Part shown: in pieces, positions 6,833 to 14,919 of the stretch
How the letters are laid out: every line of letters begins with the position of its first letter
How positions within the stretch are numbered: position 1 is the stretch's first letter
Source of the DNA: Actinomycetes bacterium
GTDB taxonomy: Bacteria; Actinomycetota; Actinomycetes; Actinomycetales; Microbacteriaceae
DNA length: 22,786 bases
Direction: 5' to 3'
Assembly (NCBI GenBank): GCA_023431405.1
Contig: JAEYVZ010000065.1
Coordinates: forward strand, 1-22,786
The notes under the pieces: model-generated
Databases searched by the model: none
What the model was told of the DNA's origin: nothing
Seen by the model: the letters and a program-made list of their open reading frames with translations, nothing else
Translations under genes and position numbers: made by a program

Positions 6833-8668
6833 TCAGCCGGCGACGAGCGCGCCGGTCAGCACGAGTCCCACGCCGGCCAGCTGCAGGTCGGGGACGGGAG
6901 GAAAGCCGTCGCCTTCCGCGACGACGAGCACGAGCGGCACCTCGGGGACCGCTCGATGCACGGCATCGATGTCGGAGAGCTCCGTGAGGCCGACCAGTCC
7001 GACGAGGTCGGCCCCAGCGGCGACGTAGCGGCGAGCGCGCGCGATCACGTCGTCGACGGCGGGGTCTCCGGCCGGCCCGGTCGTGGCCATCACGAGCACG
7101 TCGCGGCGTGCGGCGGCGGCGGCCTCGATCCCTGAGACGACGACGTCGACGTCGATGCCGCCGCCATCGGGGATCTCGACCGCGGCGATCCCCGCCTGTT
7201 CGAACGCGACGACTGCGCGCACGACGTCGCCGGCGTCCGACCACTCGCGCCCGAGCGAGGCGATGACCGGGCGGGCGTCGGAGGATGCGATGGTGTGGAT
7301 GCCCCCGCGCCACGACGGGACCGAAGCTGCGTCGAGGTAAGCGATGACCGCGCCCTCCTCGGCGCTCCCCAGAGCCGCCCCCACGAGGGCGTGCGCACCG
7401 AGCGCATCCGACAGGCGCTTTCCGGAGGCGACAGGAAGGGGCCCACGCACGGGCGTGAGACCGCGCTTCATCCGGCGGTTCGAGACCTCTCGCGACGAGA
7501 GCAGCGCCGCACCTCGAAGGTAGGCACGCATACGCGCAGGATCCGCGGAGATCTGCTGCATCTCCTCCATGCGGGCCGATCGCGCGGCGTTGTCGCGCTC
7601 GCGCATCTCCTCGTAGTTCTTCTGCGTGTTCTGCTGAACGTCGATGGCGGCGGCGTCGCGGCGCACGCGGGCGTACGTCTCCACCGCGCGGACCGGATCG
7701 CCGCCCTCGAGGGCGTAGAGAACGGCCTGGACCGCGGCCTCGGCGTCGTGGATGCCGCTGTTCATGCCCATCCCGCCGAGGGGGTTGTTGATGTGGGCGG
7801 CGTCGCCGACGAGCATCACCCGACCGCGTCCGAAGGTCGCGGCCAGGCGTTGGTGAACGGCGTAGATGGTGCTGTGAGCGACCGGATACGGCTCGGACCG
7901 CGGCGAGACCCCCTGCAGCCTCTCCTCGATGCGGGCGGGGTCGGAGGCCTGTTCGTTCGTCTCGTCGGGGTCGATCGGGAAGAGCACGCGCCAGTGCTTG
8001 GGCGTGCGAAGCAGCACCCCCCAGTCATCGGGGTCGTAGACATAGCTCACATACGCGAGCCCTTCGAAGTCGTCGCGGAACTCGTGCGAGGTCGAGGCCA
8101 CGAGGAAGCGCTCCGGATAGGTGACGCCCTCGAACGCGATGCCCATGCTGCGACGCACGGCCGAGTTGGAGCCGTCCGCCGCGATCAGCCAATCCGCCCG
8201 GTAGCTGGCTTCGAAGCCATCGCCGGGCAGGTAGATGTAGGCGCACTCACGGCCCTCCTCGACCCGCTCGATCGGAGCGTCGAAGCGGAGCGTGACGTTC
8301 GGCATCTTCTCGAGGTGCCCCCGGATGATGCGGGTGAGATTGCTCTGCTCGCTCTGCACGCGGTACGGGAATCGCGTGTCGTCGGCGAGCACCTCCATGT
8401 CGAGGTGGGCGATGAGCTCGCGGTTGTGACCGCGGTACTGGAAGCCCGGCGCCTTGAGTCCTACGTCGAGAAGCTCGTCGACGACACCCAGCTCATCGAG
8501 GATCTCGAGACTCGACGGATGGAATGTGGAGGCTCGGGATTCGGTCGCGAGGTCTGGCCCCGCCTCGAGAACCGTCACGGCGAGGCCCTGGCGGGCGAGC
8601 ATGAGGGCGGCGGTCATGCCGACCGGCCCCATGCCCGCGACGATGATGGTCGGTTGCGGTTCGCTCAC
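6833..8668 (-). CDS. FAD-dependent monooxygenase fused to a degenerate PEP-mutase/isocitrate-lyase-like domain
   Basis: This is a 611-residue fusion. Residues 1 to about 400 are a class A flavoprotein aromatic hydroxylase: GMGPVG (12-17) with Glu35 for the FAD ribose, the DG motif ADGSNSAVRR (164-173) and the GD motif VMLVGDAAHINNPLGGMGMN (284-303). Such enzymes hydroxylate (hetero)aromatic rings with NAD(P)H and O2, and some also open pyridine rings. From about 410 the sequence departs from the family. Residues 467-611 can be laid along the lyase at 1707-2606: ARPVIASLG..DVVRAVVAFEQAGIAAVEI matches its VPAIVDADTG..NAARTIQTLEDAGLAGCHI. DADTG and KKCGH are missing, and MATTG stands where ARTDA would be. 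GTG 8668 has AAGGAG upstream and overlaps the preceding SDR stop (GTGA). No frameshift is visible. Confidence 0.86.
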   Translation of the reverse strand: MSEPQPTIIVAGMGPVGMTAALMLARQGLAVTVLEAGPDLATESRASTFHPSSLEILDELGVVDELLDVGLKAPGFQYRGHNRELIAHLDMEVLADDTRFPYRVQSEQSNLTRIIRGHLEKMPNVTLRFDAPIERVEEGRECAYIYLPGDGFEASYRADWLIAADGSNSAVRRSMGIAFEGVTYPERFLVASTSHEFRDDFEGLAYVSYVYDPDDWGVLLRTPKHWRVLFPIDPDETNEQASDPARIEERLQGVSPRSEPYPVAHSTIYAVHQRLAATFGRGRVMLVGDAAHINNPLGGMGMNSGIHDAEAAVQAVLYALEGGDPVRAVETYARVRRDAAAIDVQQNTQKNYEEMRERDNAARSARMEEMQQISADPARMRAYLRGAALLSSREVSNRRMKRGLTPVRGPLPVASGKRLSDALGAHALVGAALGSAEEGAVIAYLDAASVPSWRGGIHTIASSDARPVIASLGREWSDAGDVVRAVVAFEQAGIAAVEIPDGGGIDVDVVVSGIEAAAAARRDVLVMATTGPAGDPAVDDVIARARRYVAAGADLVGLVGLTELSDIDAVHRAVPEVPLVLVVAEGDGFPPVPDLQLAGVGLVLTGALVAG

Positions 8669-9504
8669 GACTTTGCTCCTTCTGGGGTGGTTTGTGTGGT
8701 CCCCGTGCGACCGGGCAGCTCGACGTGCCGGGCGGGGAAACCCCCGACCGGCGCTCCCGAGACCACGAGCTGTCCGGCATCGACGGGAAGGATGTGGCCG
8801 GTGATCATGCGCGCATCGCCGGAGAGCAGGAAGGCGATCGCCTCGGCGACGTCGTCGGGCTCGGCGAGCGCACGCAGAGGCACGCGGGAAGTGAGGAAGT
8901 CCTCGCTCTGCGTCGAGCGCATCATCGCCGTCATCGGCGTCCGCACGACACCGGGCGCGACGCTGTTGACGCGGATGCCGTACGCGCCGAGCTCTGCGGC
9001 GAGAGCGCGGGTGAGAGCGGAGATGGCGCCTTTCGACGCGTGATAATGCGCCCCGAGGCCGGCGACCGAGCCGAAGGAGACGGTAGAGGACACCGTGACG
9101 ATGGCACCGGGCCGGCCCGCGGCGATCATCGCCGCAGCCGCACTGCGGCAGGCCACCGCGGTACCGAGAACGTTGACGTCGAGGGTCGCACGCCACGCGT
9201 CGTCGGTCGACTGCGGGAAGGGCTGCTTCAGCGAGACGCCCGCGCAGGCGACCAGACCGTCGAAAGGCGTACGCCCGACCTCGTCGAATCCACGTGCGAG
9301 CTGAACGGGATCAGCCGCGTCGGCGACGACCCACGTGCCGCGGAGAGAATCCGGCAGCGCGTGCCACCAGGTCGCCGCATCCGGGGCTGCACGATCGGGA
9401 CCGACCCGGTCGACGATCGACACGCGCGCACCTCGCTGCGACAGGAGCCGCGCGCAGGCCGCTCCGATACCGGAGGCCCCGCCGGTGATGACCACGTGCT
9501 TCAT
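8665..9504 (-). CDS. SDR-family oxidoreductase (tandem copy B)
   Basis: This is a 279-residue classical SDR. The cofactor motif TGGASGIG is at 7-14, VDR at 31-33 suggests NAD preference, CAG at 87-89 stands where NNAG is usual, and Ser140 with Tyr154-x-x-x-Lys158 gives the catalytic set. The C terminus is extended past the usual VDxG by a segment with GAPVGGFPARH. It is closely related to the next-upstream SDR (9501-10283), which shares the truncated NAG motif, spacing and the GAPxxGFP tail, so the pair arose by tandem duplication. It is coupled to both neighbours: its ATG overlaps the preceding stop (ATGA), and its own stop overlaps the monooxygenase GTG (GTGA). A frame extends upstream to 9630 but lies inside the neighbouring gene. 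Substrate unknown. Confidence 0.92.
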   Translation of the reverse strand: MKHVVITGGASGIGAACARLLSQRGARVSIVDRVGPDRAAPDAATWWHALPDSLRGTWVVADAADPVQLARGFDEVGRTPFDGLVACAGVSLKQPFPQSTDDAWRATLDVNVLGTAVACRSAAAAMIAAGRPGAIVTVSSTVSFGSVAGLGAHYHASKGAISALTRALAAELGAYGIRVNSVAPGVVRTPMTAMMRSTQSEDFLTSRVPLRALAEPDDVAEAIAFLLSGDARMITGHILPVDAGQLVVSGAPVGGFPARHVELPGRTGTTQTTPEGAKS

Positions 9505-10283
9505 GCGGTCACCCCCGTCCGTTCGTGGAGGGGGAATCCTTCCGCCGGGGCCCCCGCTACCGACATCTGCCCACCGTCGATGGGGAGAACATGACCCGTG
9601 GTGAGGGCGGAAGCGGGCGAGAGCAGCCACGCGATGCCGGCGGCGACGTCTTCAGGCTCTGACAGCCGGCCCGCCGGTACGCGCGCGGCGAGACACTCCT
9701 CACCGAAGTGGGAGCGCTCCGCGGCAGTCATCGGGGTGCGCACGAGACCGGGGGCGACGGCGTTGACGCGGACCGCGTAGGCGGCGAGGTCACCGGCCAT
9801 AGACCGGGTGAGTCCCGCGATCGCCGCCTTGGAGATGTGGTAGCCCACGCCGAGGCCGGCCACGTACCCCAGGCCGGCGGTCGACATAACGGTGACGATG
9901 CTTCCGCCCCGCTGCTGTGCGACGAGGTGCCTGGCGACCGCTTGCGCTGCTGCCAGCGTGCCACCGAGATTCACGGCGATGATGCGGTCGATCTCGTCGA
10001 GTTCCGCATCCAGGACATTCGGCGACGTCACTATCCCGGCGCAGGTCGCGAGTCCGTCGATGGGCGTGCGGGCGATGTGTCCGACCGCATCGCGCACGGC
10101 AGCGCGGTCGGACACATCGGCGACGCACCAGTCACCCCGGGAGGCAGGAGGGAGGTCGTCCCACCACGCGCACTCGTCTGCGGCCAGACGGTCGATGACG
10201 GAGACCCGTCCTCCGCCCGCCGCGAGTCGCTGCGCGAGGGCGAGCCCGATGCCCGATGCCGCGCCCGTGATGACTGTGTGCAT
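9501..10283 (-). CDS. SDR-family oxidoreductase (tandem copy A)
   Basis: This is a 260-residue classical SDR with TGAASGIG (6-13), IDR (30-32), CAG at 81-83 in place of NNAG, Ser134, Tyr148 and Lys152, and IDGG near the C terminus followed by the tail GAPAEGFPLHE. An NAD(P)-dependent alcohol/ketone interconversion is expected. It starts 9 bp after the livK stop with no clear ribosome site, so translation probably depends on livK. It ends overlapping the start of copy B. Two non-identical copies side by side could form a heteromer or handle two stereoisomers or two successive alcohol steps; that is inference. Confidence 0.92.
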   Translation of the reverse strand: MHTVITGAASGIGLALAQRLAAGGGRVSVIDRLAADECAWWDDLPPASRGDWCVADVSDRAAVRDAVGHIARTPIDGLATCAGIVTSPNVLDAELDEIDRIIAVNLGGTLAAAQAVARHLVAQQRGGSIVTVMSTAGLGYVAGLGVGYHISKAAIAGLTRSMAGDLAAYAVRVNAVAPGLVRTPMTAAERSHFGEECLAARVPAGRLSEPEDVAAGIAWLLSPASALTTGHVLPIDGGQMSVAGAPAEGFPLHERTGVTA

Positions 10284-10292
10284 CGTCGTGAC

Positions 10293-11447
10293 TTACCGGA
10301 TGCTCAGCGACTGGTCGAGGACGTACGCGCCGTCCTCGTAGTGGCCGATGGTGACGCCGAACGAGAGGTTGCCGTCGGGGCCGCCGTAATGGATGCCGCA
10401 GATTCCTTCGGTCTCCTCGGCCTCGGCGAGCGCGTCGCGCACCGCCGACGCCTCGACGCTGTCGGCGGCGTCGATGGCCTGCGCCAGCAGCTTCATGCCG
10501 TCGTACGCGATGGCCGCGTACTCGGTCGGCGGGGTGCCGAACTCCTCGTTGTAGGCCGCCGCCCATTCGGCGAGCGGCCCCTCGGTGGCTGCCGCCGGCA
10601 CGCACTGGTTGCGGTTGTAGATCGACGTGAACGCGTCGGTGTTCATCTTCTCGAGCGTCCCGGGCTGAACACCGCCCAAGAAGGCGGGAAGCTCGATCCC
10701 GGCCGTGGCGAGCGCATTGCCGGCGACGATGAAGTCCGCCTGCTGGCCGTACACGAAGATCATCTCGGCGTCGGACGCACGGAGGTTGTTCGCATGGGAG
10801 GACAGGTCGACGTCGCCGCTCTGGTAGATCTCTTCAGCGGCGATCTCGAAGCCGAACTTCTCCGCTGCTTCATGCAGGACCTCGGATGCGCCCGTGCCGA
10901 GTTCGCCGCTCTCACGGAGAAGTCCGATCTTCTTGACCTTGAGGGTCTCCGCGGCGAACTGCGCCGCCGCCGTCGAGGTGATGGCATCCGTGGATGTCAT
11001 GTCGAACGCCCAGTCGCTGCCGGCGGCGAGACGGGAGTTGGTGCCGCCCATGATCACCGGGATCGCGGCGCGGTCGACCTGGGTCATGACCGCGAACCCC
11101 TGTGTGCTGACGGGGAAGCCGATCACCGCGACAGGGTTCTCGCTCGTGATGCGGTTGAAGGCGTTGAGCGCGGCCGTATCGTCGGCGCCGAGGTCCTCCT
11201 GGACGATCTTGATCTTCGCGCCGTCGATGCCGCCGGCCTCGTTGATCTCCGCGACGGCCATCTCGATGCCGTGGGTCATCGGCTCTCCGAGGACCGCGGA
11301 ACCGCCGGTGGTGGGCAGTGCGACGCCGATGAGGATCTCATCGGGGCCTTCGGCTTCCGCCGTTCCGGCACAGCCTGCGACCGCGAGCGCCATTGCTGCG
11401 ACGGCCAGGACCGTCGTCGACCGTCTCATTGCTGAATGTGGTGCCAT
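10293..11447 (-). CDS. livK: Branched-chain-amino-acid-type ABC transporter substrate-binding lipoprotein
   Basis: This is a 384-residue periplasmic-binding-type lipoprotein that would be anchored on the outer face of the membrane. The signal sequence has RR at 8-9, a hydrophobic core VLAVAAMALAV and the lipobox VAGC with Cys26. The mature part is the Leu/Ile/Val-binding type I fold: ILIGVALPTTGGSAVLG near the start, the middle VIGFPVSTQG and IPVIMGGTNS, and YAAIAYDGMKLLAQAI in the second lobe. ATG 11447 has AAGGAG 7 nt upstream. It sits 55 bp after livF as the last transporter gene. Family members bind amino acids, amides, urea or aromatic acids; given the nitrilase and catabolic genes the ligand is more likely the pathway substrate than an ordinary branched-chain amino acid. 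Confidence 0.94.
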   Translation of the reverse strand: MAPHSAMRRSTTVLAVAAMALAVAGCAGTAEAEGPDEILIGVALPTTGGSAVLGEPMTHGIEMAVAEINEAGGIDGAKIKIVQEDLGADDTAALNAFNRITSENPVAVIGFPVSTQGFAVMTQVDRAAIPVIMGGTNSRLAAGSDWAFDMTSTDAITSTAAAQFAAETLKVKKIGLLRESGELGTGASEVLHEAAEKFGFEIAAEEIYQSGDVDLSSHANNLRASDAEMIFVYGQQADFIVAGNALATAGIELPAFLGGVQPGTLEKMNTDAFTSIYNRNQCVPAAATEGPLAEWAAAYNEEFGTPPTEYAAIAYDGMKLLAQAIDAADSVEASAVRDALAEAEETEGICGIHYGGPDGNLSFGVTIGHYEDGAYVLDQSLSIR

Positions 11448-11502
11448 GACAGTACTCCTTCGTGCTTCTCTTCGGGTGGGTGGGACGACTGAGTCGGGCG
11501 AC

Positions 11503-12222
11503 TCAGGAGCCGAGGTACGCCTTGCGGACCTCGGGATCGTTGCGCAGGTCATGTGCAGAGCCCTCGGCGACGAGGCGACCGGTCTCGATGACGTAGCCGC
11601 GATCCGAGTGGCCCAGCGCCAACTGCGCGTTCTGCTCGACGAGGAGCACCGACAATCCGTGCTGCCTGCTGTATTCGCCGATGAGACCCACCACTTCCTT
11701 CGCGAGCTTGGGCGACAGCCCGAGCGACGGCTCGTCGAGCAGGAGCAGACGGGGCTTGGCGATGAGGGCGCGCCCCATCGCGAGCATCTGCTGCTCTCCA
11801 CCCGACAGCGTCCAGGCGAGCGCATCGCGCCGTTCGTCGAGACGAGGGAAGATCTGGAAGATCTCTTCGATCTTCGCCTTGAGGGCAGCGCCACGCAGGT
11901 CGCTCGCGGCGGAGGCGACATCGAGGTTCTCGGTCACGGTCAGTCCGGGGAATACCCGCCGCCCCTCGGGCACCAGGTTGAGCCCTTCGCGTGCGAGACG
12001 GTCGGTCGAGCGGCCCACGATGGAGACACCGGCGAAGCGGATGTCTCCGCGCCCGGGGCGGATGAGCCCGACGATGCCCTTGAGCGTCGTCGACTTCCCT
12101 GCCCCGTTCGCACCGATGAGGGTGACGACCTCGCCTTCGTCGACGTGCATCGTCAGCCCGCGCACGGCTTGGGCCGCGCCGTAGCTCAGCACGAGGTCGT
12201 CGATCTCGAGAATCCTGCTCAC
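11503..12222 (-). CDS. livF: ABC transporter ATP-binding protein LivF-type
   Basis: This is a 239-residue ATPase with Walker A GANGAGKST, the LivF-typical NLVPEGRRVFPGLTV block, the signature LSGGEQQ, Walker B LLLLDEPSLGL and the H-loop region LLVEQNAQLAL. It energises the importer together with LivG on the inner face of the membrane. The start is GTG 12222, which overlaps the livG stop (GTGA). A 55-bp gap with a good ribosome site for livK follows. Confidence 0.96.
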   Translation of the reverse strand: MSRILEIDDLVLSYGAAQAVRGLTMHVDEGEVVTLIGANGAGKSTTLKGIVGLIRPGRGDIRFAGVSIVGRSTDRLAREGLNLVPEGRRVFPGLTVTENLDVASAASDLRGAALKAKIEEIFQIFPRLDERRDALAWTLSGGEQQMLAMGRALIAKPRLLLLDEPSLGLSPKLAKEVVGLIGEYSRQHGLSVLLVEQNAQLALGHSDRGYVIETGRLVAEGSAHDLRNDPEVRKAYLGS

Positions 12223-13004
12223 TGGTCGTCCTCACTCACTCCGAGGTATGCCGCGAGCACATCAGGGTGCTGGCGGATCTGCGCGGGCGTGCCCTCGGCG
12301 ATGACGGAGCCGTTGTCGAGCACCGTGACCTGGCCCGCGACAGAGGCGACGAAGTCCATGTTGTGCTCGACCACCAGCACGCCGAGCTCGGGGCGGAGGA
12401 TCCGGGTGACCAGTCCGGCCAGCCCTTCCGTCTCTGCGTCGTTCATCCCTGCGGCCGGTTCGTCCAGGAGCAGGAGCGTCGGCTCCAGCGCCAGCGCCCG
12501 CGCGATCTCGACGAGGCGGCGATGACCGTAGGGAAGCGTCCCCGCCTGGCGATCGGCATCACGGTCGACACCGGCCATGTCGAGCAGTTCGTGCGCCCGG
12601 TCGCGCATGCGCAGCTCGGCACGCCGGAACTTCGGCAACATGGCGATGGCGGAGAGAAGTCCGTAACCGCGGTGATGGTGCATCGCGACCAGGACGTTCT
12701 CGAGCACGGTCATGTCGTCGAACAGCCGCAGGGTCTGGAACGTCCGGGCGACGCCGTGCCGCGCCGCATATGTACGGCCGCGCCCCGTCATCGAGAGTCC
12801 GTTGACCGTGACGCTGCCCTCGTAGCCGGTGTCGACCCCGGAGACGCAGTTGATCAAAGTGCTTTTGCCACTGCCGTTCGGGCCGATCAGCGCCCGGATC
12901 TGACCGGCGGCGACGGTGAGCGAGACTCCGTCGAGGGCGGTGACCCCGCCGAACCGCCGAACGAGACCGTCGGCGACGAGGGCCATGGGTGATGCGGAGG
13001 TCAT
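12219..13004 (-). CDS. livG: ABC transporter ATP-binding protein LivG-type
   Basis: This is a 261-residue ATPase: Walker A GPNGSGKST, the LivG-typical GVARTFQTLRLFDDMTVLENV, a signature region reading LPYGHRRLVEIARAL (LivG proteins characteristically have YG in place of SGG), Walker B LLLLDEPAAGMN and VVEHNMDFV. ATG 13004 overlaps the livM stop (ATGA), and its stop overlaps the livF GTG. The frame continues upstream to 13220 but that is antisense-free livM sequence and not part of this protein. It forms the ATPase pair with LivF. Confidence 0.96.
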   Translation of the reverse strand: MTSASPMALVADGLVRRFGGVTALDGVSLTVAAGQIRALIGPNGSGKSTLINCVSGVDTGYEGSVTVNGLSMTGRGRTYAARHGVARTFQTLRLFDDMTVLENVLVAMHHHRGYGLLSAIAMLPKFRRAELRMRDRAHELLDMAGVDRDADRQAGTLPYGHRRLVEIARALALEPTLLLLDEPAAGMNDAETEGLAGLVTRILRPELGVLVVEHNMDFVASVAGQVTVLDNGSVIAEGTPAQIRQHPDVLAAYLGVSEDDQ

Positions 13005-14050
13005 GCGTGCTCCTCGCTTTCGGATGCCGAGCCCCGGCGGGGGCCGAAGAGACCGGCTGCTCTGCGCACGAGGTCGGGCACGAGCTTGATGATGCCTCCC
13101 GGGACGAAGGCGACCATGAACAGGAGCAGCAATCCGTAGGCGAGGAGGTAGTACTCCTGCACCGGCCTCAGCAGCTCGGGCAGCACGGTGAGCAGGACAG
13201 CACCGAGCACGACACCCCACGGGCTCGATGCCCCGCCGACGACGATCATCGCCAGCATGGCCACGGAGAGCGCCAGGTCGTATGTGCCCGGGCTGATGTA
13301 GGTGACGAAGCCGGCGTTGAGCGTTCCGGCGAGCCCGGCGAAGGCCGCCCCGATCGTGAACGCGAGCACTTTGGTCTTCGGGAGCGAGACGCCCATCGCC
13401 GCCGCAGCGACATCGCTGTCACGGACGGCACGCATCGCGCGGCCGAAAGAGGAGACGCGGATGCGGTTGACGATGAACACGGATGCCACGGCGATGACGC
13501 CGATGAACACGGCCCACTCCGGCACGGTGGTCAGCTCGAATCCCGCGATGAGCGGGGAGGTGATGTTCCGCACGCCGTTCGCTCCGCCGGTGAGCCACGA
13601 CCAGTTGATGAGGATCAGCGCCACCACCTGACCGAAGCCGATGGTCGCCAGCGCCAGGTAGTGACCCTTCAGGCGCAGGGCGGGGATGCCGAGGAGCAGG
13701 CCGACGAAGGCCGCGGCGATCGTTCCCAGGATGATCGCCCACAGGAACTCCAGCGAGAAGCTGGCGACCAGCAGGCCTGCAGTGTACGCGCCGATCGCGT
13801 AGAAGCCCGCGTGCCCGAGCGATACCTGGCCGTTGAGGCCGAAGGTTACGTAGAGGCCGATGACCGCGATCACCATGATCTCGGCGTTGACCGCGACCTG
13901 CAGCCAGTAGTTGCTTTCGATGCCGAAGGCGACGGTCACGACCACCACGAGCATGATCGGCCAGACGATCCATGAGAAGCGGTCGCCGCGGCGACGCGCG
14001 CTTCCGAAAGCACGCTCGGCACCAGGACGGGAGAAGGTCTCGGATGTCAT
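13001..14050 (-). CDS. livM: ABC transporter permease LivM-type
   Basis: This is a membrane permease of about 349 residues with roughly ten hydrophobic segments. The family signatures are GLNGQVSLGHAGFYAIGAYT, LRLKGHYLALATIGFG and the cytoplasmic EAA-like region MRAVRDSDVAAAAMG, which contacts the ATPases. A GTG at 14053 and an ATG at 14050 are both possible starts; I prefer the ATG because GGGAG is 8 nt upstream of it (5 nt for the GTG). Either start overlaps the livH stop codon. The charged N-terminal 25 residues are cytoplasmic. Confidence 0.95.
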   Translation of the reverse strand: MTSETFSRPGAERAFGSARRRGDRFSWIVWPIMLVVVVTVAFGIESNYWLQVAVNAEIMVIAVIGLYVTFGLNGQVSLGHAGFYAIGAYTAGLLVASFSLEFLWAIILGTIAAAFVGLLLGIPALRLKGHYLALATIGFGQVVALILINWSWLTGGANGVRNITSPLIAGFELTTVPEWAVFIGVIAVASVFIVNRIRVSSFGRAMRAVRDSDVAAAAMGVSLPKTKVLAFTIGAAFAGLAGTLNAGFVTYISPGTYDLALSVAMLAMIVVGGASSPWGVVLGAVLLTVLPELLRPVQEYYLLAYGLLLLFMVAFVPGGIIKLVPDLVRRAAGLFGPRRGSASESEEHA

Positions 14051-14919
14051 CACAGCTTCTCCCCCACCTTGGAGCCGAACAGGCCCTGCGGACGCACCAG
14101 CAGGAACAGGATCATGAGCCCGAAGGCGATGAGGTCCTTGCTGTCGGTGCCGATGAACGAACCGGCGAAGTTCTCGACCACGCCGAGCAGGAAGGCGGCC
14201 AGTGCGGCCCCGCCGATGTTGCCGAAACCTCCGATGACGCAGGCGGCGAACGCCTTGAGCGCCAGCAGCATCCCGACGTGGATCGACACGGTGAACATCG
14301 GCGCCACGAGCACGCCCGCGGCGCCGGCCATCGCCGTGCTGATGATGAACGCGATGACGACCAGCCGTCCGGTGCGGATGCCCATGAGCTTCGCGGTGTC
14401 GGCGTCCACGGCGGTGGCCTGCAGCTGCCGTCCGAGTCGGGTCTTGTTGAGCGTGTACGTGAGAGCGAAGATCAGCGCCACCGAGACGGCGAAGATGAAC
14501 AGCGAGACCGAGCTGATGCGCGACCCGAACAGCTCCAGCGACACGTTCGGCACGAGCGAGTCGACGGTGCGGGGGTCAGGCCCCCAGATGAGGTGGGCTG
14601 CCTGCTGGAGCACGATGCCGAAGGCGACGGTGGAGATGATGAGGGATGCGTGCGGCTTGTTGCGAAGCGGGCGGTAGGTGACCCGCTCCATGACGATGCC
14701 CACGAGCGCTGCGACCCCGACACCGAGGAGCGCCGCTGCGATCAGCGGCATTCCCGAGACGGCGGAGAAGGTGGAGGCGACGAACGCGCCGAGCATGACG
14801 AACTCCGCCTGAGCGAAGTTGAGCACGTCGGCGACCCGGTACGTCAGCAGGAAGGCGACGGCCAGCAGCGCGTAGATGCCGCCGATCGCCAGTCCGCTGA
14901 CGAGCGACTGGACGATCAT
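14050..14919 (-). CDS. livH: ABC transporter permease LivH-type
   Basis: This is a 289-residue permease with about eight hydrophobic helices. Family blocks are GLAIGGIYALLAVAF, DVLNFAQAEFVMLGAF, RPLRNKPHASLIIST, LQATAVDADTAKLMGI (the ATPase-contact loop) and ALKAFAACVIGGFGNIGGA. Its ATG overlaps the nitrilase stop (ATGA), so the importer is translated together with the nitrilase-like enzyme. It pairs with LivM to form the channel. Confidence 0.96.
   Translation of the reverse strand: MIVQSLVSGLAIGGIYALLAVAFLLTYRVADVLNFAQAEFVMLGAFVASTFSAVSGMPLIAAALLGVGVAALVGIVMERVTYRPLRNKPHASLIISTVAFGIVLQQAAHLIWGPDPRTVDSLVPNVSLELFGSRISSVSLFIFAVSVALIFALTYTLNKTRLGRQLQATAVDADTAKLMGIRTGRLVVIAFIISTAMAGAAGVLVAPMFTVSIHVGMLLALKAFAACVIGGFGNIGGAALAAFLLGVVENFAGSFIGTDSKDLIAFGLMILFLLVRPQGLFGSKVGEKL

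Noticed and set aside
6833..8668. Frameshift or assembly join explaining the odd C-terminal domain of the monooxygenase
   Set aside because: The frame is open throughout, composition is even, and the extension shows ordered alpha/beta pattern and similarity to the lyase family; no second start or overlapping gene is needed.
3485..8668. Complete nicotinate (nic) degradation cluster
   Set aside because: No 2,5-dihydroxypyridine dioxygenase is present, and the NicE- and NicF-like proteins lack their catalytic cysteines, so the known pathway cannot be assigned.
7295..9043. 582-codon open frame on + opposite the monooxygenase
   Set aside because: No family motifs; the minus strand has all flavoprotein motifs in one frame.
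6833..9196. Longer 787-codon version of the monooxygenase frame
   Set aside because: The extra N-terminal part lies inside the SDR gene and is Arg-rich; the GTG at 8668 has a good ribosome site and starts right at the FAD-binding strand.
9708..11435. 575-codon open frame on + opposite the SDR and livK genes
   Set aside because: It spans two real genes on the other strand and has biased, motif-free composition.
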